Source: Rugamonas rivuli
GTDB taxonomy: Bacteria > Pseudomonadota > Gammaproteobacteria > Burkholderiales > Burkholderiaceae_D
Assembly (NCBI RefSeq): GCF_009380165.1
Contig: NZ_WHUF01000003.1
Span: 310,001 to 374,000 of the forward strand
Direction of reading: 5' to 3'
DNA: 64,000 bases
The position numbers and the translations under genes were made by a program. The notes beneath the pieces were generated by a model. That model was given only the letters and a program-made list of their open reading frames with translations. It ran no database searches and had not been told where the DNA came from. Shown piece after piece: positions 44,772 to 54,458 of the stretch. Positions within the stretch are counted from its first letter, which is position 1. Each line of letters opens with the position of its first letter.

Positions 44772-47381
44772 TTAGGCGCGCTCGCCCACCCATGCCGGAA
44801 CCGCCGCCAGAGCTGCTGGCAGACCGCTAGGATCGGTACCGCCGGCTTGCGCCATATCGGGGCGTCCGCCGCCTTTTCCGCCCACTTGTTGTGCAACGAA
44901 GTTCACCAGCTCGCCTGCCTTGACCTTGGACGTAGCGTCCGCCGTCACGCCCGCGATCAGGCTGACTTTGCCGTCGGCCACGCTCGCCAGCACGATGGCG
45001 GCGGTCTTCAGTTTGTCCTTCAGCTTGTCCATGGTTTCGCGCAGGCGGGCCACGTCGGCGCCGTCCAGCACAGCGGCCAGCACCTTGATGCCGTTGACGT
45101 CCACCGCTTGCGTGACCAGCTCATCGCCCTGGCCCGAAGCCAGTTTCGATTTCAGCGCGGCCAGTTCCTTCTCCAGCGCCTTGACGTGGTCCTGCACCTG
45201 GCCGATACGCGCGGTCAGTTCTTCCGGGGTCGCCTTCAACGCTGCCGAGGCTTCCAGCAGACGGCGGTTCATAGCCTGCACCAGTGCCACTGCACCTTCG
45301 CCGGTAACGGCTTCCACGCGGCGGATACCGGCCGCAACGCCGCCTTCCGAGATGATCTTGAACAGGCCGATGTCGCCAGTGCGGTGCACGTGCACGCCGC
45401 CGCACAGTTCTTTCGAGCTGCCGATGTCCATCACGCGCACTTCATCGCCGTACTTCTCGCCGAACAGCGCCATCGCGCCATGCTTGACGGCGTCGTCGAA
45501 CGACATGTGGTGCTGCTGGACTGCGGTGTTGGCCAGCACTTCGCGGTTGACGATGGCTTCCACCTGGGCGATCTGCTCGGCGGTCATCGGTGCGTTGTGG
45601 CTGAAGTCGAAACGGGCCTTGTCGGGATCGACCAGCGAACCTTTCTGTGCCACATGCGAACCCAGCACTTCGCGCAGTGCTTTGTGCATCAGGTGGGTGG
45701 CCGAGTGGTTGCGGATGGTGCGCGCGCGCTTGGCTTCGTCCACGTTGGCGCTGACAGCGTCGCCCACTTTCAGCGAGCCGGATTCCAGCACGCCGTGGTG
45801 GCCGAACACATCGGCTTGAATCTTCAGCGTATCGCTGACGGCGAACTGCGCAGCGCCGGTGGCGATCACGCCCTGGTCGCCGACCTGGCCGCCCGATTCA
45901 GCGTAGAACGGCGTGGTGTCCAGCACCACGATGCCGGCCTGGCCAGCCTTCAGTTCCTGCACCGGCGTGCCGGCGGCGTACAGCGCCACGATCTTGCTGT
46001 TGTGGGTCAGGTTGTCGTAGCCGACGAATTTGTTTTTCTCGCCGGTGTACTCGACCTTGGCATCCTTGGTCGACTTGCCGCCTTTGCGCGACAGCTCCTG
46101 GCTTTCCTTCAGCGCAGCGTCGTAGCCAGCCTGGTCGAACTCGATATCGCGTTCGCGGCAGATGTCGGCCGTCAGGTCCGGCGGGAAGCCGTAGGTTTCG
46201 TACAGCGTGAAGGCGGTGGCGCCGTCGATGCCCTTGCCGTCCTTGGCCAGCTGGGCTTCCAGCACTTTCATGCCGGTTTCCAGCGTCTCGCCGAAACGCT
46301 CTTCCTCGGCCTTCAGCATCTGGGCCACGCGGTCCTTGGCTTCTTCCAGCTCAGGATAGGCAGCGCCCATCTCGATCGCCAGGTCGGCCACCAGCTTGTA
46401 GAAGAACGGCTTGGTCTGGCCCAGCTTGTGGCCGTGACGCAGCGCGCGGCGGATGATGCGGCGCAGGACGTAGGCACGGCCTTCGCTGCCAGGGATCACG
46501 CCGTCGACGATCATGAACGCGGAAGCGCGGATGTGGTCGGCGATCACGCGCAGCGATTTGTTTTCCAGGTCGGTGGCGCCGGTTTCGCGCGCGGCGGCCT
46601 TGATCAGGGCCTGGAACAGGTCGATCTCGTAGTTCGAATGCACGTGTTGCAGCACGGCGGCCAGGCGCTCCATGCCCATGCCGGTGTCGACGCACGGCTT
46701 CGGCAGCTTGTGCATCACGCCCGCTTCGTCGCGGTTGAACTGCATGAACACCAGGTTCCAGATTTCGATGAAGCGGTCGCCGTCTTCGTCAGGCGAGCCT
46801 GGAGGGCCGCCTGGAATGTCGGCGCCGTGGTCGTAGAAGATCTCGGTGCACGGGCCGCATGGGCCGGTGTCGGCCATCTGCCAGAAGTTGTCCGACGCGT
46901 AGCGCGCGCCCTTGTTGTCGCCGATGCGGATGATGCGCTCTTTCGGCACGCCCACTTCGTTGGCCCAGATATCGTAGGCCTCGTCGTCTTCCATGTAGAC
47001 GGTCACGGTCAGCTTGTCGACCGGCAGGGCGTAGACCTTGGTCAGCAGTTCCCATGCGTAGTTGATGGCATCGCGCTTGAAGTAGTCGCCGAAGCTGAAG
47101 TTACCCAGCATTTCGAAGAAGGTGTGGTGACGCGCGGTGTAGCCGACGTTTTCCAGATCGTTGTGCTTGCCGCCGGCGCGCACGCAGCGCTGCACGGAGG
47201 TGGCGCGGGTGTACGGACGGCTGTCGGTACCGGTGAACACGTCTTTGAACTGCACCATGCCGCTGTTGGTCAGCAGCAGGGTCGGGTCGTTGCCAGGCAC
47301 CAGTGAGCTGGAACGGACAATCGAATGACCCTTGGATTCAAAAAACTTGAGGAATTTGTCGCGGATTTCAGATGATTTCAT
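44772..47381 (-). CDS. alaS: Alanyl-tRNA synthetase
   Basis: An 869-residue class II synthetase. The start [20 protein letters not shown] matches the family; motif 2/3 regions include [20 protein letters not shown]. The editing domain carries [13 protein letters not shown] (HxxxH) and [18 protein letters not shown] with the zinc Cys/His. The C-terminal oligomerisation region ends [19 protein letters not shown]. An in-frame Met ten codons upstream is less likely. Confidence 0.98.
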   Translation of the reverse strand: MKSSEIRDKFLKFFESKGHSIVRSSSLVPGNDPTLLLTNSGMVQFKDVFTGTDSRPYTRATSVQRCVRAGGKHNDLENVGYTARHHTFFEMLGNFSFGDYFKRDAINYAWELLTKVYALPVDKLTVTVYMEDDEAYDIWANEVGVPKERIIRIGDNKGARYASDNFWQMADTGPCGPCTEIFYDHGADIPGGPPGSPDEDGDRFIEIWNLVFMQFNRDEAGVMHKLPKPCVDTGMGMERLAAVLQHVHSNYEIDLFQALIKAAARETGATDLENKSLRVIADHIRASAFMIVDGVIPGSEGRAYVLRRIIRRALRHGHKLGQTKPFFYKLVADLAIEMGAAYPELEEAKDRVAQMLKAEEERFGETLETGMKVLEAQLAKDGKGIDGATAFTLYETYGFPPDLTADICRERDIEFDQAGYDAALKESQELSRKGGKSTKDAKVEYTGEKNKFVGYDNLTHNSKIVALYAAGTPVQELKAGQAGIVVLDTTPFYAESGGQVGDQGVIATGAAQFAVSDTLKIQADVFGHHGVLESGSLKVGDAVSANVDEAKRARTIRNHSATHLMHKALREVLGSHVAQKGSLVDPDKARFDFSHNAPMTAEQIAQVEAIVNREVLANTAVQQHHMSFDDAVKHGAMALFGEKYGDEVRVMDIGSSKELCGGVHVHRTGDIGLFKIISEGGVAAGIRRVEAVTGEGAVALVQAMNRRLLEASAALKATPEELTARIGQVQDHVKALEKELAALKSKLASGQGDELVTQAVDVNGIKVLAAVLDGADVARLRETMDKLKDKLKTAAIVLASVADGKVSLIAGVTADATSKVKAGELVNFVAQQVGGKGGGRPDMAQAGGTDPSGLPAALAAVPAWVGERA

Positions 47382-47448
47382 GTCGTAAGCAGTGGTAGCT
47401 GGCAAATGCAAAGGGTTGATTATATATGACCGTGAGAGCCATAGGGTC

Positions 47449-48201
47449 TTAGGCGAAACTCGGGCCGATCAAATCGATACGGTCGGTACAGAAGCCGTCC
47501 ACACCCCATGACAGGATCGCCCTGCCCCGCTCGGGATCGTTGACCGTATAGCAAAACAGCCCGTAACCGGCCGCCTTGATCTGCGCCGCCAGCTCGGGCG
47601 TCAGGTGTTTCTGGTTGGTGTGGATGGCCACCGCGCCCAGTTCCCGGGCCTGCGCCTGCCAGTTGTCGGGGATGCGGTCCAGCAGGTAGCCTCGCGGCAG
47701 GTCGGGCGCGGCGTCGCGGGCGGCTGCCAGCGCCTCGAAGCTGAACGAGGACAGCAGCGGCAAGGCGGCCGGGTCGCCGGCGGCGATTTCATCGGCAAAG
47801 TACTCGCGTGTCACTTTTGCAACCCAACTGCCGGTCTCGCGCTCGAAGCCGTCGGCCGGCTTGATCTCCACATTCATCCAGATGCGCTGCTGCTTGCAAT
47901 AATCGATAAACTGGGTGAAGAATGGCACAGGCTCATCGCGGAACTGCGGCCCCAGCCAGCTGCCGGCATCCATGCCCGACAACTCGATGGCGTCGGTCGT
48001 GGCCACGCTGCCCTGCCCCGCCACCGTGCGGCCGAAGTCGGGATCGTGCATCACCATGCCGATGCCGTCACGCGACAGCATCACGTCGAACTCGACCGCG
48101 CGGAAGCCGTAGGCCAGCCCGGCGCGCAGGCCGGCGATGGTGTTTTCCGGCGCCAGCGTACCGCCGCCGCGATGTGCAACGATTCTTGGGTAAGGCCACA
48201 T
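47449..48201 (-). CDS. ugpQ: Glycerophosphodiester phosphodiesterase (UgpQ-like)
   Basis: A 250-residue GDPD enzyme with the catalytic and metal motifs [15 protein letters not shown] (HR and E...N), [20 protein letters not shown] (ExD...H) and WMNVEIKP. It cleaves deacylated phospholipids to glycerol-3-phosphate and alcohol. There is no signal peptide from the chosen start [11 protein letters not shown], so it is cytoplasmic. It diverges from the M48 gene with 26 bp between starts. Confidence 0.92.
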   Translation of the reverse strand: MWPYPRIVAHRGGGTLAPENTIAGLRAGLAYGFRAVEFDVMLSRDGIGMVMHDPDFGRTVAGQGSVATTDAIELSGMDAGSWLGPQFRDEPVPFFTQFIDYCKQQRIWMNVEIKPADGFERETGSWVAKVTREYFADEIAAGDPAALPLLSSFSFEALAAARDAAPDLPRGYLLDRIPDNWQAQARELGAVAIHTNQKHLTPELAAQIKAAGYGLFCYTVNDPERGRAILSWGVDGFCTDRIDLIGPSFA

Positions 48202-48227
48202 GGTGGATGCCTCGAAAGATGGAAACG

Positions 48228-49001
48228 ATGTCAACATTATCACGAATGCGGCAAGCGTCAAATAGGCTGCGCCGGCAGGCCGGCATGCTGATGCTCGCGC
48301 TGACGGCCTGCGCAGCCGCGCCGCAGGCCGCCGAACTGACCCAGCAACTGGTGGAAGCCCGCGCCGCCAGGCTGTACGCCGCGCGCCTGAACGACCATGT
48401 GCTCGACGCCGACGCCCGCTTCACCACCCGCGTCACCACCATCGCCGCCACCCTGATCGCCCGCGCCAAGCGCGACTATCCGGAAACCGCCGGCTGGGAC
48501 TGGGAAGTCCACACCACCAACGATCCCGACCAGAACGCCGACTGCATGGCCGGCGGCAAAATCCTGGTCAGCCAGGCCTACGTGCAGCGGCTGGAGCTGG
48601 CCGACGCCGAACTGGCCATGCTGCTGGCGCATGAAATCGAACACGCCGCCCTGAACCACAACCTGAAGGAATACCAGCAGGCGCTGCGGCTGGAGCCGCG
48701 CTGGGCCGAGCGCCCCTTCCTCGAACTGGAACACGCGGTCGACCACGCCGACGCCCTGATCGACCAGCTGGCCGCGACCAACTACGAGCAGGAAGTCGAA
48801 GCCGACCGCGAAGGCATGCAACTGGCCTGGCGCGCCGGCTGGCCGCCGGAGCAACTGGCCGGCTATTTCAGGAAGATGTTCCGGGAGAGCGCCTCCCCGC
48901 GCCGCAGCAAGCCCGACTACCCCTCGCCGCTGACGCGCTGGCAGGCCGCGCGCGCCTTGGCCGCCGCCTTGCAAAAAAATCAGGTGCAAGCGCCGGACTG
49001 A
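48228..49001 (+). CDS. M48-family metalloprotease, putative lipoprotein
   Basis: A 257-residue protein. A basic N-terminus leads into the lipobox MLMLALTAC, so lipid attachment at Cys28 is likely. The zinc motif HEIEH is in AMLLAHEIEHAALNHNLKEY, and the third ligand Glu is in EQEVEADREGMQLAWRAGW. QNADCMAGGKILVSQAYVQR is the usual preceding strand. It resembles periplasmic BepA/LoiP-type quality-control proteases without the TPR half. ATG 48219 or 48246 are alternative starts. Confidence 0.85.
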   Translation: MSTLSRMRQASNRLRRQAGMLMLALTACAAAPQAAELTQQLVEARAARLYAARLNDHVLDADARFTTRVTTIAATLIARAKRDYPETAGWDWEVHTTNDPDQNADCMAGGKILVSQAYVQRLELADAELAMLLAHEIEHAALNHNLKEYQQALRLEPRWAERPFLELEHAVDHADALIDQLAATNYEQEVEADREGMQLAWRAGWPPEQLAGYFRKMFRESASPRRSKPDYPSPLTRWQAARALAAALQKNQVQAPD

Positions 49002-49050
49002 GCCACTACACTAGCGGCCTGATTGGATTACTCAAAAGGTTACACACATC

Positions 49051-50280
49051 ATGACAGCTCCAAAAGCGCTAGGCCATATCCGCGTCCTCGACCTGAGCCG
49101 GGTGTTGGCGGGACCGTGGTGCTCGCAGAATCTGGCCGACCTCGGCGCCGACGTCATCAAGATCGAACGTCCCGGCAGCGGCGACGACACCCGCGCCTGG
49201 GGCCCGCCGTACGCCAAGGACGCCGAAGGCCACGACACCACCGAAGCGGCCTACTACCTGGCCGCCAACCGCGGCAAGCGCTCCGTCACGATCGACATCG
49301 CCAGCGCCGACGGCCAGGCGCTGATCCGCGAGCTGGCCAGCCATTGCGACGTGGTGCTGGAAAACTTCAAGGTCGGCCAGCTCAAGCGCTACGGCCTCGA
49401 CTATGAATCGCTGAAGGCCATCAAGCCCGACCTGGTCTACTGCTCCGTGACCGGCTTCGGCCAGGACGGCCCGTACGCGCACCGCGCCGGCTACGACTTC
49501 CTGATCCAGGGCATGGGCGGCCTGATGTCCGTCACCGGCGAGCGCGACGACCTGCCCGGCGGCGGCCCGCAGAAAGCCGGCGTGGCGCTGACCGACCTGA
49601 TGACCGGCATGTACGCCACCATCGCCATCCTCGCCGCGCTGACCCACCGCGACCGCAGCGGCGAAGGCCAGTACATCGACATGGCGCTGCTGGACGTGCA
49701 GGTGGCGATGCTGGCCAACATGGGCAGCAACTACCTCAACAGCGGCAAGCCGCCCAAGCGCTGGGGCAATGCGCATCCGAACATCGTCCCCTACCAGACC
49801 TTCCAGTGCGCCGACGGTTACATCATCGTCGCCACCGGCAACGACGGCCAGTATCAGAAGTTCGTCGAAGTGGGCGGCCGCAGCGACCTCGCCGCGCACG
49901 AACGCTACGCCACCAACCCGCTGCGCGTGAAGCACCGCGACGAGCTGGTGCCGCTGCTGGCCGAGATGGTGTTGGCGCAGCCGCGCGATTTCTGGATCGA
50001 CCAATTGGAAGCGGTCGGCGTACCCTGCGGCCCGATCAACAACCTCGACGACGTCTACAAAAATCCGCAAGTGCTGGCGCGTGAGCTGGTGATGAACGTG
50101 CCGCATCCAACCGCAGGCACCACCAGGCTGGTGCGCAGCCCGATGAAGATGTCGCTGACGCCGACCGACAACGCCGTCGCGCCGCCGCTGCTGGGCCAGC
50201 ACACCGACGAAATCCTGCGCGACATGCTGGGCCAGAGCGACGAAGACATCGCCGCCCTGCGCGCACAGGGAGTGCTGTGA
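49051..50280 (+). CDS. CaiB/BaiF family (class III) CoA-transferase
   Basis: A 409-residue enzyme starting with LGHIRVLDLSRVLAGPWCSQ and LADLGADVIKIERPGSGDDT. The catalytic Asp is in AGVALTDLMTGMYATIAILA. GYDFLIQGMGGLMSVTGE and PCGPINNLDDVYKNPQV are family segments. It moves CoA between a dicarboxylate or aromatic acid and an acyl-CoA; it is closest in look to succinyl-CoA:glutarate-type transferases. Substrate is not determinable. Its stop overlaps the next gene (TGATG). Confidence 0.92.
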   Translation: MTAPKALGHIRVLDLSRVLAGPWCSQNLADLGADVIKIERPGSGDDTRAWGPPYAKDAEGHDTTEAAYYLAANRGKRSVTIDIASADGQALIRELASHCDVVLENFKVGQLKRYGLDYESLKAIKPDLVYCSVTGFGQDGPYAHRAGYDFLIQGMGGLMSVTGERDDLPGGGPQKAGVALTDLMTGMYATIAILAALTHRDRSGEGQYIDMALLDVQVAMLANMGSNYLNSGKPPKRWGNAHPNIVPYQTFQCADGYIIVATGNDGQYQKFVEVGGRSDLAAHERYATNPLRVKHRDELVPLLAEMVLAQPRDFWIDQLEAVGVPCGPINNLDDVYKNPQVLARELVMNVPHPTAGTTRLVRSPMKMSLTPTDNAVAPPLLGQHTDEILRDMLGQSDEDIAALRAQGVL

Positions 50281-51080
50281 TGATGGAAAAACTGATAGCG
50301 GAATTAAAGCGGCTGTACCTGCTTGAAGACCAGGAGTGCTTCCCTGCGGGCGAGCTCACGGCGGACATGCTGGCGCAACACCTGAGCGGCGACAAGACCA
50401 CCGCCCTCAACCTGGTTTCCGACAACGGCCTGGTGCGGACGATGATCGTCGACTTCAACCGCATGGGCGACGCGCCGGCCTTGCAGCACTGGGACCGCCT
50501 GTGCGGCGTGGCCAATGCGCTGCAAGACCAACTGGGTTTGCCTGCGCCGGCGGTCAGCATCAACGGCGGCAACGGCTACGGGCTGTGGCTGTCGCTGGAG
50601 ACGCCGGTGCCGCTGAACCAGGCGCAGCATTTCCTGCACCTGCTGCGCAAGACCTACTTCCCCGACATCCCGAACGAAGAGATCGGCCTGCGTCCCGACA
50701 CGCTGACCAGCACCACGGCCGAACTGCCGCCCTGCCTGCACATGGGCAGCGGCACCTGGGCGGCGTTCATCAATCCCGGCATGGGCGCGTCGTTCGCGGA
50801 CGACACCGGCTTGGAGATGATGCCGCCCTATGCGGCGCAGGCCGCGTTCCTGGAGGGACTGCAAGGCATCAGCGACAAGCAGTTCACGCAAGCCATCACC
50901 ATCATGCACCCACCGCACGGCAAGGAACGCACGCACAAGACGCCAACGCCAGCACCGCATTCGGCGCCAGCCGGCCTGCTGCTGAAGGACGCGACGCTGG
51001 AAGACATCATCCAGCACCTGCACGAGAAAAACATCGAGCCAACCTTCAGGCACGTGATTCCAAAAGACTCATTCTCTTGA
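50280..51080 (+). CDS. Unknown protein resembling a degenerate primase-polymerase (AEP) fold
   Basis: A 266-residue protein. AGGGAG lies 7 bases before the ATG that overlaps the CoA-transferase stop. The middle reads LVRTMIVDFNRMGDAPALQH, then LGLPAPAVSINGGNGYGLWL, then SLETPVPLNQAQHFLHLL and GLRPDTLT. That order resembles archaeo-eukaryotic primase domains of the TOTE type (IDFD ... S-SGNGxHxW ... PVP ... D-L). Here the second Asp is Asn (DFN) and the His is Gly, so catalysis is unlikely. It could be a nucleotide or nucleic-acid binding relic. The fold is a hypothesis; the gene call is firm. Confidence 0.8.
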   Translation: MMEKLIAELKRLYLLEDQECFPAGELTADMLAQHLSGDKTTALNLVSDNGLVRTMIVDFNRMGDAPALQHWDRLCGVANALQDQLGLPAPAVSINGGNGYGLWLSLETPVPLNQAQHFLHLLRKTYFPDIPNEEIGLRPDTLTSTTAELPPCLHMGSGTWAAFINPGMGASFADDTGLEMMPPYAAQAAFLEGLQGISDKQFTQAITIMHPPHGKERTHKTPTPAPHSAPAGLLLKDATLEDIIQHLHEKNIEPTFRHVIPKDSFS

Positions 51081-51091
51081 ACGTTTCCGTT

Positions 51092-51114
51092 CAGGCCGCC
51101 ACGAAGGCGGCCTG
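51092..51114. terminator. Bidirectional hairpin between convergent genes
   Basis: CAGGCCGCC / GGCGGCCTG pair perfectly over ACGAA, 12 bp after one stop and 11 bp before the other. T-runs are weak on both sides. Confidence 0.65.
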
Positions 51115-51125
51115 CCTCCTTGTGG

Positions 51126-51461
51126 TTACGAACTGATGCGCATGTCCCGCTTGAGCTCCATGACCTGCCCGTGCATGTAATTGACCGCGCTGCGCATGTG
51201 GGCCGACAATCGCGGCACGTTGATGCACACCTGCCGGGCTCGCTCGGATAGCCGCTCCATTTCACGCACCAGTTTTTGGATGCGCAACTGGTCCTGGGAC
51301 AGCAATACTTCCCTGGCCGTATCGGACTGCCGGTCCAGGCGCTGAATACTGTCGCGCAGTTCGCCCGGGATGTAGGGCTCGGCCGAACAGGCTTGCGCCG
51401 CCTGCCCTATCGCTTGCTCCAACAAATGAAAACGATGCTGGATGTCGTTCGTTTGCAGCAT
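51126..51461 (-). CDS. Helical hypothetical protein
   Basis: A 111-residue protein starting MLQTNDIQHRFHLLEQAIGQ with GAGGAGGAG upstream, which fixes the start. It is almost entirely amphipathic helix (RIQKLVREMERLSERARQVC, RSAVNYMHGQVMELKRDMRI), suggesting a coiled coil or bundle. No known family or catalytic motif is seen. Confidence 0.72.
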   Translation of the reverse strand: MLQTNDIQHRFHLLEQAIGQAAQACSAEPYIPGELRDSIQRLDRQSDTAREVLLSQDQLRIQKLVREMERLSERARQVCINVPRLSAHMRSAVNYMHGQVMELKRDMRISS

Positions 51462-51591
51462 GATGAACTCCTCCTCTGTTTGCTCAGGCACAGGCGTGCC
51501 CGTGCAGATTCGACAGTGGAGGCCGCCGCCAGTTTCGACGCAACGGACGCCGATCGCGGCAGCACTGACGCAGATCAGCGCGCCCTCAAAT

Positions 51592-52350
51592 TTAGCCGCC
51601 GCAAACCGGCAGCGCCAACGCCTGCAGCACCTCGCCCTTGTCCGTCTGCACAAAGGCCGCGATGCCCAGCTTGCCCGCCACCGCACCCGCCGGCAGCGCC
51701 AAAGTCAGGCTGACCACCGCGCCACCCGACGACAACGACACCGGCGCCAGCCACTCCCGCACGACGAAATCATGCCGCAGCAAACGGCCGCGATTCTCGC
51801 CCGCCCTCACCTGGCTGGCCACGCCGTTCTCGACCAGCGCAACAAACAACTTCCCCTCGCGCCCGGACCTGGCCGTGACGGCAACCGGCAAACCACCAGC
51901 ATCGGCCGCGCCCAACGTGATGGCGATGTCCGCCTGCGCCGCCAAACCATTGATGCGCTTGACCGTATCCACCACACCGCGCGGCCAACCGCGCTGCTCC
52001 TTGCCGCCGACAAAAATCTCCGGCGTGTAGATCGTGCGCGAACCGGCCAGATCGCTCAGCCAGCGCTGGCGCTCGGTAAAGGTCTTGCTGGAAAACGGAT
52101 CTTTCCAGCCGATGTAATTCCAGTAGTCGACATGCTCCGACAACAGCACCGCCTGCTGCGCCGTCACGCCCTCGCCGCGCAAGCCGCTGACGTACTGGTC
52201 CGCAGGCGGACAGCTGCTGCACCCCTCGGACGTGTACAACTCCAGCAAAGCGATGCGATAAGCGGGACTCTGCGCGCTGCAACCGGCGGCCAGCGCCGGG
52301 GGAATATTCAGCGCGGCCGCAGCGGCCAGGCTCAGGATTAAATGCTTCAC
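51592..52350 (-). CDS. DUF1223 exported thioredoxin-like protein
   Basis: A 252-residue protein with signal peptide (LILSLAAAAALNIPPALA) and the DUF1223 signature LELYTSEGCSSCPPADQYVS, whose CSSC resembles a redox pair. It continues with LSEHVDYWNYIGWKDPFSS and TERQRWLSDLAGSRTIYTPE. The family is thought to be thioredoxin-like; substrate is unknown. It is alone between convergent and divergent neighbours. Confidence 0.9.
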   Translation of the reverse strand: MKHLILSLAAAAALNIPPALAAGCSAQSPAYRIALLELYTSEGCSSCPPADQYVSGLRGEGVTAQQAVLLSEHVDYWNYIGWKDPFSSKTFTERQRWLSDLAGSRTIYTPEIFVGGKEQRGWPRGVVDTVKRINGLAAQADIAITLGAADAGGLPVAVTARSGREGKLFVALVENGVASQVRAGENRGRLLRHDFVVREWLAPVSLSSGGAVVSLTLALPAGAVAGKLGIAAFVQTDKGEVLQALALPVCGG

Positions 52351-52469
52351 GACGTCTCCAGGTCTCGATATGATCCAACTTGGTCGCGCCGCCGGCCATA
52401 GCCTTACAGCCTTTGTAAGAGGATGTTAAAAGATGGACAAATATCTATTTTGCAAGCTATCCTCCCGGC

Positions 52470-53132
52470 ATGATCAAACCACGAAGAAGCTACTTGCCGG
52501 GACTGCTCGTCACCGGACTGCTGCACATAGCGATCATCTATGCATTCATGCAGCGCCAGCACATGGCCGACACGCCACGCGCGCACCGGGAAGAGATCCA
52601 ATGGCTGCTACCTATCGCCCGTCCCGCCATTGAGCCGCCGCGCCAACCGCAAAGCAAACCGCAGAACAAGCCCGCACCGCAGCCCATCGCCACACAGCCA
52701 CGGCAAGCCATCACGCCACCAAAAGCCTCCGATACCCCGGCCGCTCAGCCGGATCCGCAGCCGCCGGCAGCCGCCTTGCCCGACGATCCGTTCGCCCAAG
52801 CGCCTGCCTCGCAACGCCCGCAGAGCGCCAGCGACATCCTGAACCAGGCCAAACTGGACGTGGGAAAAATCGACAAGGAACTGCGCGCAAGCTATCGGCA
52901 ACGCGCGCCGGAGCCGCCGCCGGACAGCAAGCAAGCCCGCCTGGAGCGCGGCATCAGCGCCGCGCACGACGCCGTGCCGCCGAAGTGGTACGAGGGCGCC
53001 AGGATCGTCGAACTGACCAGACCAGACGGCGAGGACAAAACACGCGTCTACAAAATCATCACCGCCCTCGGCCCCTACTGCATCCATGTCCACCCGGACG
53101 GCCGCAAGAGCTACACCTTCTGCCCCAAATGA
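52470..53132 (+). CDS. TonB-like single-pass protein with proline-rich linker, unknown
   Basis: A 220-residue protein with one N-terminal membrane anchor (YLPGLLVTGLLHIAIIYAFM), a long Pro/Gln/Ala linker (residues about 45-115) and a small C-terminal domain (PPKWYEGARIVELTRPDGED, CIHVHPDGRKSYTFCPK with two Cys). The architecture resembles TonB/energy-transducer proteins, but the C-terminal TonB motif is not evident. Its stop abuts the stop of the convergent MFS gene in the palindrome TGATCA. Confidence 0.75.
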   Translation: MIKPRRSYLPGLLVTGLLHIAIIYAFMQRQHMADTPRAHREEIQWLLPIARPAIEPPRQPQSKPQNKPAPQPIATQPRQAITPPKASDTPAAQPDPQPPAAALPDDPFAQAPASQRPQSASDILNQAKLDVGKIDKELRASYRQRAPEPPPDSKQARLERGISAAHDAVPPKWYEGARIVELTRPDGEDKTRVYKIITALGPYCIHVHPDGRKSYTFCPK

Positions 53133-54353
53133 TCAGCGCTCGGCCTGCACCAGCGGCGCCAGCCGGCGCAGGCGCAGCGCCACCAGCATGGCCAGCGTCA
53201 GCGTAAAGCCCAGCACCAGCACCACGCCCGGCCAACCGCCGCGCCCCCACATCACGCCCGTCGCCGAACCGACCACGCTGGACCCGAGATAGTAGAAGAA
53301 CAGATACAAGGCCGACGCCAGCGCCTTGTTGCTGGTGGCCCGCCGCCCCACCCAGCTGCTGGCGATCGAATGCGAAGCAAAGAAGCCGTACGTGAACAGC
53401 GCCACGCCAACGACGATCAACGGCAGCCAGTTCGACAAGGTCAGCAGCAAACCAGCGAACATGATGGTCATCACCGCCCACAGCACATGGCGGCGTCCGT
53501 ACCGATCCGCCAGCCGCCCCGCCCACACCGAACCATAAATCCCCAGCAGATACATGAACGACACGGCCCCCACCAGGCTCTGGCTGAAGTGAAACGGCGC
53601 AGCCAGCAAACGGTAAGCGATGTAGTTGTACAGGCTGATAAAACTCCCCATCAGCAGGAAGGACAGCACGAACAACCAGGGCAATCCCGCATCGGAGAAA
53701 TGCAGCCGTAAGCCGCTCGGCAGCGTGCGCCAGCCACTACTCACCGGCACGAAATGCCGTGACGCCGGCAAGGACCGCCAGAATTCCCAGGCCGCCAGCA
53801 GGCCCGCCACACCAACCGCCGCCAGCGCCAGCCGCCACGAGAAATGGTCGCTCAGCACCGACGAGATCACGCGCCCCGCCATGCCGCCGAACGCGCTGCC
53901 GCTGATGTACAGCCCCATCGACACACCAAGCGAAGTCGGCTCCATCTCCTCGCCCAGATAAGCCATGGCGATCGCCGGCATGCCACCCAGCGCCACGCCC
54001 AGCGTCGCGCGCATCGCCAACAGCTGCGCATAGCTCTGCGCAAACGCGCACAAGATCGTCAGCAGCGCCGCAACCACCATCGCCGCCACCATCAACGGCT
54101 TGCGGCCCAGGCGCTCCGACACCGCGCTCGACGCCACCAGCGACACCGCCAGCGCCCCGGTCGATACCGACAGCACCATGCTGCTCTGCGCCGCGCTCAG
54201 CGCGAACTCATGCGACAGCACCGGCATCAGCGGCTGCACGCTGTACAACAGGGCGAAGGCCGAAAAGCCGCCGAAGAACAGCGCGCGGCTGCTGCGCTTG
54301 AATTCGGGACTGCCGACGGTGATGTGGGATATTGCGGCGGCGCTCAACGACAT
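53133..54353 (-). CDS. MFS transporter (YnfM-like)
   Basis: A 406-residue protein with 12 hydrophobic segments and the MFS loop-2 signature SAVSERLGRKPLMVAAMVVA, with a second copy AGRLADRYGRRHVLWAVM. It looks like the YnfM group of drug/arabinose-type exporters. The divergent LysR gene is 105 bp away and is likely to control it. Substrate is unknown. Confidence 0.92.
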   Translation of the reverse strand: MSLSAAAISHITVGSPEFKRSSRALFFGGFSAFALLYSVQPLMPVLSHEFALSAAQSSMVLSVSTGALAVSLVASSAVSERLGRKPLMVAAMVVAALLTILCAFAQSYAQLLAMRATLGVALGGMPAIAMAYLGEEMEPTSLGVSMGLYISGSAFGGMAGRVISSVLSDHFSWRLALAAVGVAGLLAAWEFWRSLPASRHFVPVSSGWRTLPSGLRLHFSDAGLPWLFVLSFLLMGSFISLYNYIAYRLLAAPFHFSQSLVGAVSFMYLLGIYGSVWAGRLADRYGRRHVLWAVMTIMFAGLLLTLSNWLPLIVVGVALFTYGFFASHSIASSWVGRRATSNKALASALYLFFYYLGSSVVGSATGVMWGRGGWPGVVLVLGFTLTLAMLVALRLRRLAPLVQAER

Positions 54354-54458
54354 GATGGTGATCTCTTCAGAGGTACGATGTCTTCATCTTAGGATTGCAC
54401 CGAACCACTGTCCAATATATATTTAAGCCGTTACTCATACTTTAAAAAGATAACAAAG

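Noticed and set aside
44667..47306. An 879-codon open frame on the plus strand opposite alaS
   Set aside because: It is antisense to a canonical alanyl-tRNA synthetase; long shadow frames are expected at this GC content and its translation has no recognisable domain.
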